A stretch of DNA of 64,000 nucleotides from Nostoc sp. CHAB 5824 (GCF_020829665.1 NZ_JAIVFT010000013.1:62001-126000), one strand, 5' to 3'. Counted from the stretch's first letter, positions 36,546-46,156 are shown. Made by a program: numbers and translations. Notes: generated by a model not told the origin, from the letters alone.

Positions 36546-37564
36546 TATTTAACTCCTAAAATCCTAAATCTTAGTACAGAGTATTTACTTATAACAATAA
36601 GCTTTTGTGTATGAACTAGTAGTTTAGTGTTGATGAGTGCATATACTTATGTATTTTAACTAAACCACAAAATACGAAAGTTTAGGAAGAACTTTTATCA
36701 GATACTCCATTGATTCTAACTTTACCAGAGGGCTAGCTTGCCATACTTGTATTTTACCATTTGGAATTGGTGACTATTGCCTGTTAGGCTGAAATTCTGT
36801 ATATATGCATAATTTTTACCATTATTTTTCCTATCTCCTATTGGTTATGGAAATCTAATTTACTTTCAAAACATTTAATTGTTTTTCCTAATTTAGTAGT
36901 CTATCTTTATCAAAAGACATTGATATTTTATTTTGAGTGCAGTTTTTGTTTGCCTAAATTTGCATCAAAAATAGTCCTTAACCATTGCCTACATTGCTTT
37001 AAGGTTGAGTGCAGAAATCCCAGAACCCCACCTCAGAAATACTAGAACCCCGTCTCAAAAACACTAGCACCCATACCCCAATAATTTTTTGCAAGGCTTA
37101 TCAGGCGGTAATTACAAGCTTTGAGTACTATTCTAATGAATTTAATAATTTTAACGAAGTTGGGGTAAACTGTTTTGTGGAGAGCGGCTGATATAAATCG
37201 TATAGGATTTACGCAGAGATTCCCCTCTACCCCCCAACATTCCTGAGCAAAAGCTTAGTGAACTAGGGGGGACTTCTTAATCTCTCTTTTCAGAGTAAGA
37301 TGAAATCACATTGTTTGAATCTGAGTGCGTTATTTCTGACTGATTAATCCTACGTTTTGTGAAAATGATGGTAATTTTTAAGCGATCAATCAATAGTCAG
37401 TAGTAATTGGGCAAACAACTGACAGTTAACGATTGTGGAAATTACCGTTTACACATATTTCAATATCAAAACTGTTTGAGAAGTAGAAATATATAGCTAC
37501 TGTAGATAAACAGCAAAAGATATTTTCTTGCTGGGTGCATACTACCTAGCAAGGGAGAGCCAAG
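36546..37564. other. Long intergenic region with a MITE end
   Basis: About 1 kb of AT-rich sequence. TAGGATTTACGCAGAG at about 37203 matches the termini of the AGGACTTACGCA element family, followed by C-rich and G-rich short inverted tracts (CCCCCCAACA ... AGGGGGGAC), so a decayed copy is likely near 37203-37275. A 60-codon frame at 37009-37191 has no support. Promoters of cysK and of the next gene should lie here. Confidence 0.45.
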
Positions 37565-37987
37565 ATGAAAGCCAAACTTTTAAATGTTCTCACGGTTTGC
37601 GTAGTTACTTTAGCAGTGCTTTCTCCAGGAGTAGTAGTGTTTGGCATAGTTTGGGAGCGACATTTGGAGTTAGTAAAATCCCAGCATTTAGCCTGCGAAG
37701 TTAACAAGATTAGTAGAGATACTCCAACCTTGGCTCCCCGGACAGAGGGTACACATTCCCCTCAGACTAGCATCCAATCCTCTGACCGTAATGTGATTCA
37801 TCAAATGCTGACTGTTGCTGAACAATATAAATTTGCCACTATCCTGCAATGGCTCTTCTTGCTAACCCCTATTTGTGTTGGGTTAGGGATTCTTTTTTAC
37901 GACAGATATCTTGTTCATCGTGCTGCTGTTTTAAAAGAACAAGTTGAAATGTTGGAAAGGCTGTGGCAGCACAGTATCGAACAGTAA
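37565..37987 (+). CDS. Hypothetical membrane protein
   Basis: 140 residues from ATG 37565, with GGGAGAG a few bases upstream. Two hydrophobic segments: residues ~7-30 (LNVLTVCVVTLAVLSPGVVV) and ~94-114 (LQWLFLLTPICVGLGILFYD); a polar loop between and a basic/acidic helical end. No known domain. It heads a short run of small unknown genes (37565-38622). Confidence 0.5.
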   Translation: MKAKLLNVLTVCVVTLAVLSPGVVVFGIVWERHLELVKSQHLACEVNKISRDTPTLAPRTEGTHSPQTSIQSSDRNVIHQMLTVAEQYKFATILQWLFLLTPICVGLGILFYDRYLVHRAAVLKEQVEMLERLWQHSIEQ

Positions 37988-38026
37988 CCAATTCACAATT
38001 AACTCACTAAAATCAACAAAATTACT

Positions 38027-38308
38027 ATGTCAGAACAACGCCAACAACTGTATTTTAATCTGATTGATGAGCTACTCAAATGCCCTAATGGTCAGGAACC
38101 AGAAGTTTTGGAAAGTAAGCCAGAATTGATTGATTCTGGATTTGTAGAGACAATGTTACAAGTAGCAACTATGTTTGCCCATGAAGGCAATCAAGATGGT
38201 GCTAAATTTTTATTTTTTGTGGCGCGTGAGCTAGCTAAGGAATTGGGTTTATATCCTGAAGTGTCCAATCCTGAAGTTGCAAATCCTGAAGCCGCAAATA
38301 AGGAGTAA
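38027..38308 (+). CDS. Small hypothetical protein with Asn-Pro-Glu tail
   Basis: 93 residues, soluble and helical (LYFNLIDELLKCPNGQEPEV, FVETMLQVATMFAHEGNQDG), ending in short repeats (VSNPEVANPEAANKE). The next gene starts 3 nt downstream. No family with known function recognised. Confidence 0.5.
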   Translation: MSEQRQQLYFNLIDELLKCPNGQEPEVLESKPELIDSGFVETMLQVATMFAHEGNQDGAKFLFFVARELAKELGLYPEVSNPEVANPEAANKE

Positions 38309-38310
38309 AA

Positions 38311-38622
38311 ATGCTGTTGACTTCAACGGATGCGGGGCAAATAGCTTTAGAACTGCTCATGGCAGATTGGAATATTTCAGAAGACAATAGGGAGTGGTTT
38401 ACAATCTTTAACTCTCGTCTGATTGGCGAGAGTTGGTACACTGTGGAATTAGGTGTAGAAGGATTTCCAGATAGATGGTTTATTCAAGTATATGACAATG
38501 GAGTGTGCGATCCAAACTATACATTTATATCACCAATCCGTGGTTCTGAAGGATTTACGGACTTTATAAATGTGCCGGATATCGTAGCAGAGGTATTAGT
38601 TTGTGAACGGAATGCTCGCTAA
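38311..38622 (+). CDS. Small hypothetical protein
   Basis: 103 residues with an AAGGAG ribosome site overlapping the end of the preceding gene, so coupled translation is likely. Mixed alpha/beta with many aromatics (GESWYTVELGVEGFPDRWF, DNGVCDPNYTFIS). No known domain. Confidence 0.5.
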   Translation: MLLTSTDAGQIALELLMADWNISEDNREWFTIFNSRLIGESWYTVELGVEGFPDRWFIQVYDNGVCDPNYTFISPIRGSEGFTDFINVPDIVAEVLVCERNAR

Positions 38623-39057
38623 TAATTAAAAAAACAAAATTTAGAATTCGATATTGAGATGTGCTAGTTAAATGCATTTTATTTGAATTCATAATTTTCG
38701 ATATCGGAGTATTTAGGAGCATCTCACCTTTGCAAATATACCTGTTGATTATAAATCGCGGTTCATCTTGCAAACAAAGCCTGCCTACGCTGACTAAGAA
38801 AAATAATTTGCTCAAGCAGCTGGTTTAACCCACTGAGGTGGATAAAGTCTAGTATAGCTACAAATTCTATTCGCTAAGGCTAGGGCTATTCAAACCAATA
38901 CTTTGATATTCCATTCAATATAAAGATGCTTTACGCAAGTCTGGGGTGATACCAATTAAGGTACACCTCTTTTTTTATGCAGTATTTAATATTTTATTTA
39001 AGCTTAATAAGCTATTTTGTCATATTTAACTGACAAAATTATGTTATATTAAATAGC
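38623..39057. other. Intergenic region
   Basis: About 435 bp, AT rich. A GCTTTACGCAAGTCTGG at about 38930 resembles a degraded end of the AGGACTTACGCA element. No gene seen. Confidence 0.4.
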
Positions 39058-39423
39058 GTGATGGACGCTACAGAAATATCAGTTCCAATGATTGCTGAAG
39101 ATATCTTAGCCAAAGAATTCACAAGAGTCGTCAACCATTACTACCCGCAAGTTGGGGAATTGCTGGATGGGTGTTATGTGAAAGTCATCACCTGTTTTTG
39201 GGGACGACCTGCCAGACGTTTGCAATATATAGGAATTTATTGCTCTGACGAAATGATTTCCTGTGTGCAAGCTCAAAAAGAAATACTCAGAGAAGTGGCA
39301 GACAACATGGGTCTCATGCAGGTAGTTTGCATGAATGCCAAGCGATTGTTGCGCGATCCGATGTCAAAGGTCAAACAGAACAACCCACGCCTATGGTTGG
39401 AGTTGCAGTGGGTTGCAAGTTAG
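39058..39423 (+). CDS. Hypothetical protein
   Basis: 121 residues from GTG 39058 (ATG 39061 is equally possible). Cysteine-containing, basic protein: LLDGCYVKVITCFWGRPARR, then EILREVADNMGLMQVVCMNA. No ribosome site is obvious. No family recognised; it precedes a flavin oxidoreductase gene by 158 nt. Confidence 0.45.
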   Translation: MMDATEISVPMIAEDILAKEFTRVVNHYYPQVGELLDGCYVKVITCFWGRPARRLQYIGIYCSDEMISCVQAQKEILREVADNMGLMQVVCMNAKRLLRDPMSKVKQNNPRLWLELQWVAS

Positions 39424-39455
39424 TGATTAATGGTGTTAATTGAAAGGGGAAATGC

Positions 39456-39513
39456 GTTTGTAGTGACGACTTTAGTCGTCAAATATTTAAGCACTTTAAT
39501 GCTTACTACAAAC
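39456..39513. repeat. 58-bp palindromic repeat with GTTTGTAGT ends
   Basis: GTTTGTAGT (39456-39464) and ACTACAAAC (39505-39513) enclose two small hairpins (GACGACTTTAGTCGTC and AAGCACTTTAATGCTT). Related to the copy at 29213. The regular architecture indicates an interspersed repeat family. Confidence 0.7.
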
Positions 39514-39581
39514 CTATCAAAAATTTTGCTGTAGACAGAATAACGAGCACCGTCGGTGAGTACAAAGTATCAACGCAAGTA

Positions 39582-40589
39582 ATGAAAACTGGAATTTTCT
39601 GCAATTACGATAATTATCACCAAGATGCTCGTCGTGCCATCTTTGAGCAAGTCGCGCTGGTAAAACAGGCAGAAAGCTTAGGTTTTGAGTCAGCCTGGGT
39701 AAGTGAGCATCATTTTAGTGAATCCAATCTCAGCCCGTCTATGTTGGTGTTGATGGCACACTTGGCGGGACTGACTTCAACTATCCAATTAGGGACTGCG
39801 GCGGTGTTACTGCCGTTCCACAACCCGATTCGGGTAGCGGAAGATATCGCCACTCTGGATAACCTGTGCAATGGACGATTATTATTTGGAGTTGCCAAAG
39901 GCGGCCCATTCCCCCAACAAAACAAGCATTTTGCGACACTCTCAAGTGAATCCCGTCCCAAGATGCTAGAGGCGATCGCATTGATTCAAAAGCTGTTATA
40001 TGAAACTGATGTATCATTTAATGGGCAATATTATCAATGCGATCGCTTAACAATTTACCCAAAACCATTGCAGAGTCAAATACCAGTGTATGTCGCCACT
40101 GGCGGTGATGATGGTATCGAGTTGGCTGCTAAACACTCCTTCAGCTTAATGGGTGGGCCGCCATTTTCCCTAGAGAGATTGAAGGATACTGTCGCCAAAT
40201 ATCGAGCCTTAAATTCTAGTGGTGCAGAAAACTTTGTGCTGGCACGCTTCTTTTTTGTTAGCAAAACATCTGATGAGGCAGTGAGTGAAGCGTTACCTTT
40301 CATTCGCCAATTTAGCCAGAAAATGAAAGCTAATTCGGCTCAAGTATTACAGAATAGTGCGAATCCCAACCAAAAACCATTTGATCGCACAAACATTTGT
40401 TTTGACGAAGATTATTTGATTGAAAACTCAATTATCGGTGATGTGGAGACTTGTCGAGACAAAATCAAGAAATTTCAGGACGAATTAAATTTAGGTATGC
40501 TAGCACTCAAACCCTCATCTTCGGATATGCAAAAAAACCTGGAGAGTTTGACGCGCTACAACCAAGAGGTGCGAAATTATGTCTTCTAA
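39582..40589 (+). CDS. LLM-class flavin-dependent oxidoreductase
   Basis: 335 residues, luciferase-like TIM barrel: ESLGFESAWVSEHHFSE near the N terminus, LGTAAVLLPFHNPIRVAEDI, LFGVAKGGPFPQQN, PVYVATGGDDGIELAA and a late VETCRDKIKKFQDEL. It probably uses reduced flavin (FMNH2 or F420-like) for oxidation of an unknown substrate. Its last 11 nt overlap the start of the next gene, so the two are translationally coupled and likely functionally linked. Confidence 0.85.
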   Translation: MKTGIFCNYDNYHQDARRAIFEQVALVKQAESLGFESAWVSEHHFSESNLSPSMLVLMAHLAGLTSTIQLGTAAVLLPFHNPIRVAEDIATLDNLCNGRLLFGVAKGGPFPQQNKHFATLSSESRPKMLEAIALIQKLLYETDVSFNGQYYQCDRLTIYPKPLQSQIPVYVATGGDDGIELAAKHSFSLMGGPPFSLERLKDTVAKYRALNSSGAENFVLARFFFVSKTSDEAVSEALPFIRQFSQKMKANSAQVLQNSANPNQKPFDRTNICFDEDYLIENSIIGDVETCRDKIKKFQDELNLGMLALKPSSSDMQKNLESLTRYNQEVRNYVF

Positions 40590-40953
40590 ACTATACCTGC
40601 TTCCTCCTGATGATTTACCTCCCACTGAGGTAACAAAAGAGGATGGAATGCTGCAAATGGAGCTAGAACAGTCTACTGGCAGATGCTTTTATCTAGCCTG
40701 CGATCGCATTACGCGAGTCCTGTTATCTAATTGTCAGTGGTATCTTACAACAAATACTAGCATCCTAACATTAATTATTGACTGCCCTGACTTAGTATCT
40801 TACTGGCATATCGTCAGCAATATTCCCCAGTTGGGTAATAGGTTAGAGCGGTTTGCTAGCAACGGTAAAATCCGCGTTTATCCGCCATTTGGCAAGGGAA
40901 TGCCGTTTGAAATCAGCGTAAATGAAATATCAGCTTACCGAGATTGGCTTTGA
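40579..40953 (+). CDS. Unknown protein, paralog of the 61247 gene
   Basis: 124 residues beginning inside the end of the oxidoreductase gene. It is clearly homologous to the minus-strand protein at 61247-61621: shared FYxACDRxxxxLLSNC, WYxTT, LTLxIxCPD, AKIRV/GKIRV and the end PFExxVxExSxYRDW. No domain of known function is recognised. The repeated association with flavoenzyme genes suggests an accessory or partner role. Confidence 0.7.
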   Translation: MSSKLYLLPPDDLPPTEVTKEDGMLQMELEQSTGRCFYLACDRITRVLLSNCQWYLTTNTSILTLIIDCPDLVSYWHIVSNIPQLGNRLERFASNGKIRVYPPFGKGMPFEISVNEISAYRDWL

Positions 40954-40994
40954 GGTAAATAGAAACTGGGAATCACACAAAATATAGCTGTTTT

Positions 40995-41029
40995 ACACCC
41001 TGTACTCCTAAAGTGCAGGGTGTTGCAAT
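40995..41029 (+). terminator. Rho-independent terminator
   Basis: ACACCCTG (40995-41002) pairs with CAGGGTGT (41016-41023) across a 13-nt loop, followed by TGCAATTTT, 42 nt after the preceding stop. Confidence 0.65.
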
Positions 41030-41159
41030 TTTGACTAAAATTACCTCCAAAAATAACAGTTTTACTGAATATAATTCACTATAGGAATCTGATTTGATTC
41101 CTGAACTTACTTGTAAGTAAGGTAACAGGACAGAAGGGAATTGACCGTGACTACATGCT

Positions 41160-41250
41160 GGTACTGAAGGCTTATTTTCTCAACCAATTAGACAAATAAA
41201 TCACTTGTGGGCTGTTCAAGAATCCTCACGGCTATAAGCCGTGGGGAGTG
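41160..41250 (+). mobile_element. Possible IS200/IS605-type right-end relic
   Basis: CACGGCTATAAGCCGTG (41227-41243) is a perfect small hairpin of the kind found at the end of IS200/IS605 elements, preceded by a frame reading AVQESSRL-stop that resembles the C terminus of TnpB proteins. No transposase body is present. It may also act as a terminator for the gene on the other strand. Confidence 0.35.
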
Positions 41251-41742
41251 TCAAAACCGAGTCCACTCTACAGGACCAAAGCCTGATTGACTTGGTAAAG
41301 TGCTTTGCACAAATTTATTATTTGAAATAATCAGAATCGACAAACTTCCAGCACCTCTATTAATTCCTTTTGGTACATCAACCCACGGACCTGTTACTGC
41401 ATTGCCTATGATAGTTCCTTGAAAGACATTACTGTATATCCCACCATTTTCACCATACCACCATAGTTGATTCCCTGTCTGTCTAACATAATAAACACCC
41501 CCTTCGTTACTCCGCCAAACACCGTTTAGATCGAAATTGATTTGCGAAATTAGAAATGTTTGCCTCAGGTAACTTGGTGAAAGACTGCTTTCAGATAAAA
41601 CTTTATGATTATCTGATTTTTGTAAGTAAGTTATTGAAGCTGTATTGTCAACCCTTGTTAAACTTTTAGCTTTTGCTTCTTGACTGATTAAAACATTAAA
41701 AAACAAGCTTGTTACTGTGATTGAAACAATTAGTTTTAACAT
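41251..41742 (-). CDS. Secreted hypothetical protein
   Basis: 163 residues with a signal peptide (residues 1 to ~26, cleavage near QEAKAKS). The mature C-terminal half (FDLNGVWRSNEGGVYYVRQT, NQLWWYGENGGIYSNVFQGT, GPWVDVPKGINRGAGSLSI) is a compact beta-rich unit seen in many cyanobacterial and other secreted hypotheticals. No catalytic motif. Role unknown. Confidence 0.6.
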   Translation of the reverse strand: MLKLIVSITVTSLFFNVLISQEAKAKSLTRVDNTASITYLQKSDNHKVLSESSLSPSYLRQTFLISQINFDLNGVWRSNEGGVYYVRQTGNQLWWYGENGGIYSNVFQGTIIGNAVTGPWVDVPKGINRGAGSLSILIISNNKFVQSTLPSQSGFGPVEWTRF

Positions 41743-42361
41743 GGTTTAATGGCTCCCACTAAAATGTCATTCATCCTTGTAGTATCTGTATCATTTATGT
41801 TCTAGACTAGACTAAGAACGTAGGTGATTTTTTACAGTATTTCGATAATAAGTAGGTTGATTTGAATAAATCCAAATTTATAAGTAAGTGTAAAGTTATA
41901 GGTTGTTCATATAGCCTATCTTTCGCTATACTTTACCAAAGTTTATATATTTGGCTTTAATCCCACCGACATACTTACTACTGTGTAAAATATATAAAAA
42001 ACCTTGAAAAAGTAAAACTTATTGATACCATTCTTAAAAAATCTTCAATGTTTTATACAGTACTTGGAGTACTCAAATTTCTCACAAACCTAGAGAAAAG
42101 AAGAGTCAAAAACTGCTAAAATGCCTATTGCACATAATTATCAGCAGTTTTAAGCATTGTCAATTCTTCAACTTTAGCCATGAGGATTTACGCACTGAGC
42201 GGAAAATTGAAGTATGCATCTCCAATGTTGCAAAAACTACTTCTAGTTTTTATTAACCCACAGAAGGATTTAGTAATTCACTGACTTAATTTTGTGATGA
42301 TAAGTTTTAATTTAAACGTAGAGGCACGCAAAGAAAAGGGCAGAGGTGTGCAGAGTTTCTA
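41743..42361. other. Intergenic region downstream of the hyp operon
   Basis: About 620 bp, AT rich. GAGGATTTACGCACTGAG at about 42182 resembles an end of the AGGACTTACGCA elements, and a CGTAGAGGCACGCAAAG unit lies near 42317. The hyp operon terminator should be near 42300-42360 but no clean hairpin was found. Confidence 0.4.
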
Positions 42362-43180
42362 CTATAACAATACACTTAGCCACGCATACCAACTCTCTAA
42401 CCCAGTACCAGTAGTTGCAGAAACCTGAAAAATCTGAATTTGGGGATTCACTTGCACAGCATATTCTATGCACTTTTGCACATCAAAATCTACATAAGGC
42501 AGTAAATCAATTTTAGTGACAATCATTACATCACTAGCACGGAATATATGCGAGTATTTTAGCGGCTTATCTTCTCCCTCTGTGACGGAGAGAATCACGA
42601 CTTTCGCCTGTTCTCCTAAATCAAATAAAGCTGGACAAACCAAATTTCCCACATTTTCAATCATCACAACTGAATTTAGGGGCGGATTCAGTTGTTGTAA
42701 ACCCCTGTCTATCATTGATGCATCTAAATGACAGCCTGTTCCAGTGTTGATTTGGATGACTTTAGAACCAGTTTCTTTAATTTTTTTGGCGTCATTAGCA
42801 GTTTCTTGGTCACCTTCAATAACACTGATAGATAATTGATCTTTTAAATCATTAATGGTTCGCGTCAAAAGAGTTGTTTTACCTGCACCGGGAGAACTCA
42901 TTAAATTTAAAGCAAGAATATTTCGACCTTTAAACCATCCCCGATTTTGGGCAGCTATCAAGTTATTTTTTGCCAAAATATCTTGTTCTAAGGATATTGT
43001 TGTATTGTGTATTTTAGCATGAAATTGCGATGCTTCTATATGAGTGTCATGACTATGGGAATGAGTGATGACAGTACCATCTGGTAAAGTATGAGTATGA
43101 TGGTTATGTTCAGCCTCACCTGTTTCTAAATTGGTAATTTTAGTTTCGACATCATCAGAGCAACCGCAGGTTACACACAT
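42362..43180 (-). CDS. hypB: Hydrogenase nickel incorporation GTPase HypB
   Basis: 272 residues. N-terminal CVTCGCSDD and a His-rich stretch (HNHHTHTLPDGTVITHSHSH) for nickel storage; G domain with P-loop SSPGAGKTTLL, a nearby EGDQET, and a KIDLLPYV G4-type motif. It inserts Ni into HupL together with HypA. The start overlaps the end of hypA by 10 nt. Last gene of the hyp operon. Confidence 0.95.
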   Translation of the reverse strand: MCVTCGCSDDVETKITNLETGEAEHNHHTHTLPDGTVITHSHSHDTHIEASQFHAKIHNTTISLEQDILAKNNLIAAQNRGWFKGRNILALNLMSSPGAGKTTLLTRTINDLKDQLSISVIEGDQETANDAKKIKETGSKVIQINTGTGCHLDASMIDRGLQQLNPPLNSVVMIENVGNLVCPALFDLGEQAKVVILSVTEGEDKPLKYSHIFRASDVMIVTKIDLLPYVDFDVQKCIEYAVQVNPQIQIFQVSATTGTGLESWYAWLSVLL

Positions 43181-43512
43181 AATTCCTCTATTTCTATTTC
43201 TTTAATTTTCAGTTCTTCACCAGTAACTAGATCTAATTGCACGCTACCGCAGTTACATGTACCAAATGGTTTATCTAAAAAAAATTCTGTATCGCATTGG
43301 CGACATCGCCCTAATCCGGGAATTTCCAAAATTTCTAATTTCGCCCCTGCTAAAACTGTACCTTGAGTGCAAATATCAAAACAAAATCGGATAGCATCGG
43401 GCATAACGGCTGAAAGTTTACCAATTTCTAATAAAACTCGTTGCACTTTTGCGCCTTTGGCATGTTCAATCACAATTGCCACAATATTTTGGGTAATTCC
43501 AAGTTCGTGCAT
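43171..43512 (-). CDS. hypA: Hydrogenase maturation nickel metallochaperone HypA
   Basis: 113 residues from ATG 43512 (MHELGITQNIV), the conserved start whose His2 binds Ni; an ATG at 43539 adds nine non-conserved residues and would overlap hypE. The zinc site is CRQC ... CNC: the second pair has one residue between the cysteines rather than the usual two. It delivers Ni for the large-subunit active site. Its end overlaps hypB. Confidence 0.93.
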   Translation of the reverse strand: MHELGITQNIVAIVIEHAKGAKVQRVLLEIGKLSAVMPDAIRFCFDICTQGTVLAGAKLEILEIPGLGRCRQCDTEFFLDKPFGTCNCGSVQLDLVTGEELKIKEIEIEELCV

Positions 43513-43532
43513 ACTATAAAATCTATTAAATA

Positions 43533-44636
43533 TTAACAAATTCGTGGCAATTGGTCGCCTACCAGCATATCAACAATTCTTTCAGCACCAAAAACTGTTT
43601 TCAATAATACGATACCTGGGAGTGAAGGAATAATTTCACCAATAATACAAGCATCTTTACCTACTGGGTGAGATTTCATTGCTGATAAAATATTGTCAGC
43701 ATTCTCTTTTGAAGCTACCACAACTAACTTACCTTCATTAGCTAAATACAATGGGTCTAAACCGAGAATTTCGCAAACTCCGTTGACTTCTTCCCGCACT
43801 GGAATAGATTCTTCAAAGAGGCGAATTCCTACATTAGAACTGAGGGCAAATTCATTTAAGACTGTGGCTAAACCACCGCGTGTAGCATCTCGCATCGCAT
43901 GAACTTGGGGACATACATGGAGAATAGTTTCGACTAAACTATGCAACGGCTGACAATCACTTTCAATATTAGTGTCTAAAGCTAATTCCCTACGGGCAAT
44001 TAAAATTGCTGCCCCATGATTGCCTATTTCACCATTAATTATTATTACATCCCCAGGTTTAATATTGCGGGCGGAAATACTAATTCCTCGCGGGATGATA
44101 CCAATACCAGCAGTATTGATGAAGAGTTTATCGGCAGCACCTCGATGTACAACTTTTGTGTCACCAGTGACAATTTGAATAGCAGCTTCTTTTGCGGCTG
44201 CTTTCATACTGGCTGCGACACGGCGCAAGGTTTCTACAGGTAATCCTTCTTCTAAAATTACGCTACAAGTTAAATATAAAGGTTTAGCACCACTAACAGC
44301 TAAATCATTAACTGTGCCGTTGATGGCTAATTCTCCTATATCACTACCGGGAAAAAATAATGGGTCTACAACGTATGAATCTGTTGTAAATGCGAGTCTG
44401 TCTCCTTGTTGGAGAAGAGGGGCTAAGTTGAAGCTGGCTTGGTCTTCTAATTGCGATAGAATTGGATTATCAAAATTGCTGACAAAGATATCGTCTATTA
44501 AATCACGCATGGCTTTACCACCGCTACCATGTGCCAGAGTTATATGAGTGTCTTGCACTTTTCCTTGGCGACGGCGGACTTGTTCTATTTTTTGGAATAG
44601 GGGATTTTGTATTGGGTTTGTGGGGGGGAGATTCAT
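43533..44636 (-). CDS. hypE: Hydrogenase maturation protein HypE
   Basis: 367 residues from ATG 44636 (MNLPPTNPIQ...), preferred over ATG 44714 because the extra 26 residues are encoded by a CGCAGAGG-type repeat and overlap the end of hypD. Motifs: LAHGSGGKAMRDLI, DSYVVDPLFFPG, VTGDTKVV, and the C-terminal LPRIC whose last Cys carries the thiocarbamate converted to the CN ligand of the Fe centre. It works with HypF. Confidence 0.95.
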   Translation of the reverse strand: MNLPPTNPIQNPLFQKIEQVRRRQGKVQDTHITLAHGSGGKAMRDLIDDIFVSNFDNPILSQLEDQASFNLAPLLQQGDRLAFTTDSYVVDPLFFPGSDIGELAINGTVNDLAVSGAKPLYLTCSVILEEGLPVETLRRVAASMKAAAKEAAIQIVTGDTKVVHRGAADKLFINTAGIGIIPRGISISARNIKPGDVIIINGEIGNHGAAILIARRELALDTNIESDCQPLHSLVETILHVCPQVHAMRDATRGGLATVLNEFALSSNVGIRLFEESIPVREEVNGVCEILGLDPLYLANEGKLVVVASKENADNILSAMKSHPVGKDACIIGEIIPSLPGIVLLKTVFGAERIVDMLVGDQLPRIC

Positions 44637-44694
44637 ATTAAATTTTTTTGAAACGCAAAGGAACGCAGAGGGAAGCGCAGAGGTACGCAGAGTA

Positions 44695-45879
44695 TTAATC
44701 TGAAGAGAAGCCACAGGCGGGGAGAGGTTCTTGAGTTATAGTTACTTTTGGTTTTTGGGTGATTGTTCTTTTGGCAATGGTGGAGAGTCGCCCATATTTG
44801 TAATAGGCTGCACAAGCGCCTTCAGAAGATACCATACAAGTGCCAATGGGTGTTTCTGGTGTACAAGCTGTACCGAATACTTTACACTCCCAAGGCTTTA
44901 AGACTCCTTTGAGAATTTCTCCACATTTACAAGCTTTATGGTCGGCTACTTTGAGATTAGGAATGGTAAATTTAAGTTCGGCATCAAATTGGGCATATTC
45001 AGGTTGAATTTGTAATCCTGAATAGGGGATGTCACCCAAGCCGCGCCAATCAAAACTATCTCGCACGGCGAAAACTTTGTTTATGGCTTGTAGCGCTACT
45101 GTATTCCCGGATTTTTGGACAATTCGGTTATATTGGTTTTCAACTTCACAACGATTTTCTACTAGCTGTTGCAACACCATCCAAATTGATTGGAGAATAT
45201 CTAAGGGTTCAAATCCTGAGACGACAATTGGCTTATTATACTGTTGGGAAATAAACTCATAAGGGTCAGTGCCAATTACCATGCTGACATGACCAGGCCC
45301 AACAAATCCATCTAATTGTAAGTCGGGATTATCTAATAGTGCTTTGAGGGCGGGAATCACGAGGACATGATTGGAAAACAGACTAAAGTTATGAATTTTT
45401 TCGGCTGCTGCTTGCAGAATGGTGAAGGCGGTACTGGGGGCTGTGGTTTCAAAGCCTAAGGCGAAAAAGACTATTTTTTTGTCGGGGTTATCTCTGGCAA
45501 TTTGCAGGCTGTCTAAGGGAGAGTACACCATACGGATGTCTGCACCTTGTGCCCTGGCTTGCAGTAAAGTGGTTTTGGAACCGGGAACTCGCATTGCGTC
45601 GCCAAAGGTGGCAAAAATGACGTTATGATTTTGGGAGATTGCGATCGCGTCATCTAATCTCCCTTTTGGCATAACGCATACTGGACAACCAGGCCCATGA
45701 ATTAATTCAATGGCTTCGGGTAAAATTTCTTCAATACCATATTTGAAAATGGAATGGGTATGTCCGCCGCATACTTCCATAATTTTAATGGGTTTTTCTA
45801 GCTGGCGGCATAGTTTGGCGATTTCGCGGCGTATGGCTTCAGCTTTTTCAGGTTCGCGGAATTCGTCAACATATTTCAT
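44695..45879 (-). CDS. hypD: Hydrogenase maturation protein HypD
   Basis: 394 residues. Conserved cysteines in EVCGGHTHSIFKYGIEEILP and HGPGCPVCVMPKG, and the C-terminal [4Fe-4S] region DHKACKCGEIL ... CKVFGTACTPETPIGTCMVSSEGACAAYY. It forms the scaffold with HypC on which Fe(CN)2CO is built. It starts 16 nt after the hypC stop. Confidence 0.95.
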   Translation of the reverse strand: MKYVDEFREPEKAEAIRREIAKLCRQLEKPIKIMEVCGGHTHSIFKYGIEEILPEAIELIHGPGCPVCVMPKGRLDDAIAISQNHNVIFATFGDAMRVPGSKTTLLQARAQGADIRMVYSPLDSLQIARDNPDKKIVFFALGFETTAPSTAFTILQAAAEKIHNFSLFSNHVLVIPALKALLDNPDLQLDGFVGPGHVSMVIGTDPYEFISQQYNKPIVVSGFEPLDILQSIWMVLQQLVENRCEVENQYNRIVQKSGNTVALQAINKVFAVRDSFDWRGLGDIPYSGLQIQPEYAQFDAELKFTIPNLKVADHKACKCGEILKGVLKPWECKVFGTACTPETPIGTCMVSSEGACAAYYKYGRLSTIAKRTITQKPKVTITQEPLPACGFSSD

Positions 45880-45895
45880 ATAAAGTGACTATTAT

Positions 45896-46156
45896 TTAAG
45901 TACTAATCCCTGCTTGTGCTGCTGCTAATTCTTGGAAGAGTTGTAAAGTTTCCGCCGCTTCTTGTTCATTAATTCGATTCATGGCAAAGCCAACATGTAC
46001 TAATACCCAATCCCCAATACAAGCTTCGGGGGGATGTTGTTCATCAACGATACAAGCAATATTTACTTGGCGCTTAACACCACCAACGTTAACTATGGCT
46101 AATTTGTGGTTAACATCAGTTATTTCAATAATTTGACCGGGAATTCCTAAGCACAT
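45896..46156 (-). CDS. hypC: Hydrogenase maturation chaperone HypC
   Basis: 86 residues from ATG 46156, which gives the invariant MCLGIPGQIIEI start (Cys2 binds the Fe precursor). An in-frame ATG at 46243 would add 29 residues and overlap hypF; since Cys2 must follow Met, the short form is correct. It pairs with HypD. Confidence 0.93.
   Translation of the reverse strand: MCLGIPGQIIEITDVNHKLAIVNVGGVKRQVNIACIVDEQHPPEACIGDWVLVHVGFAMNRINEQEAAETLQLFQELAAAQAGIST

Noticed and set aside
37009..37191. 60-codon frame upstream of the membrane-protein gene
   Set aside because: No ribosome site, repetitive beginning, no recognisable motif.
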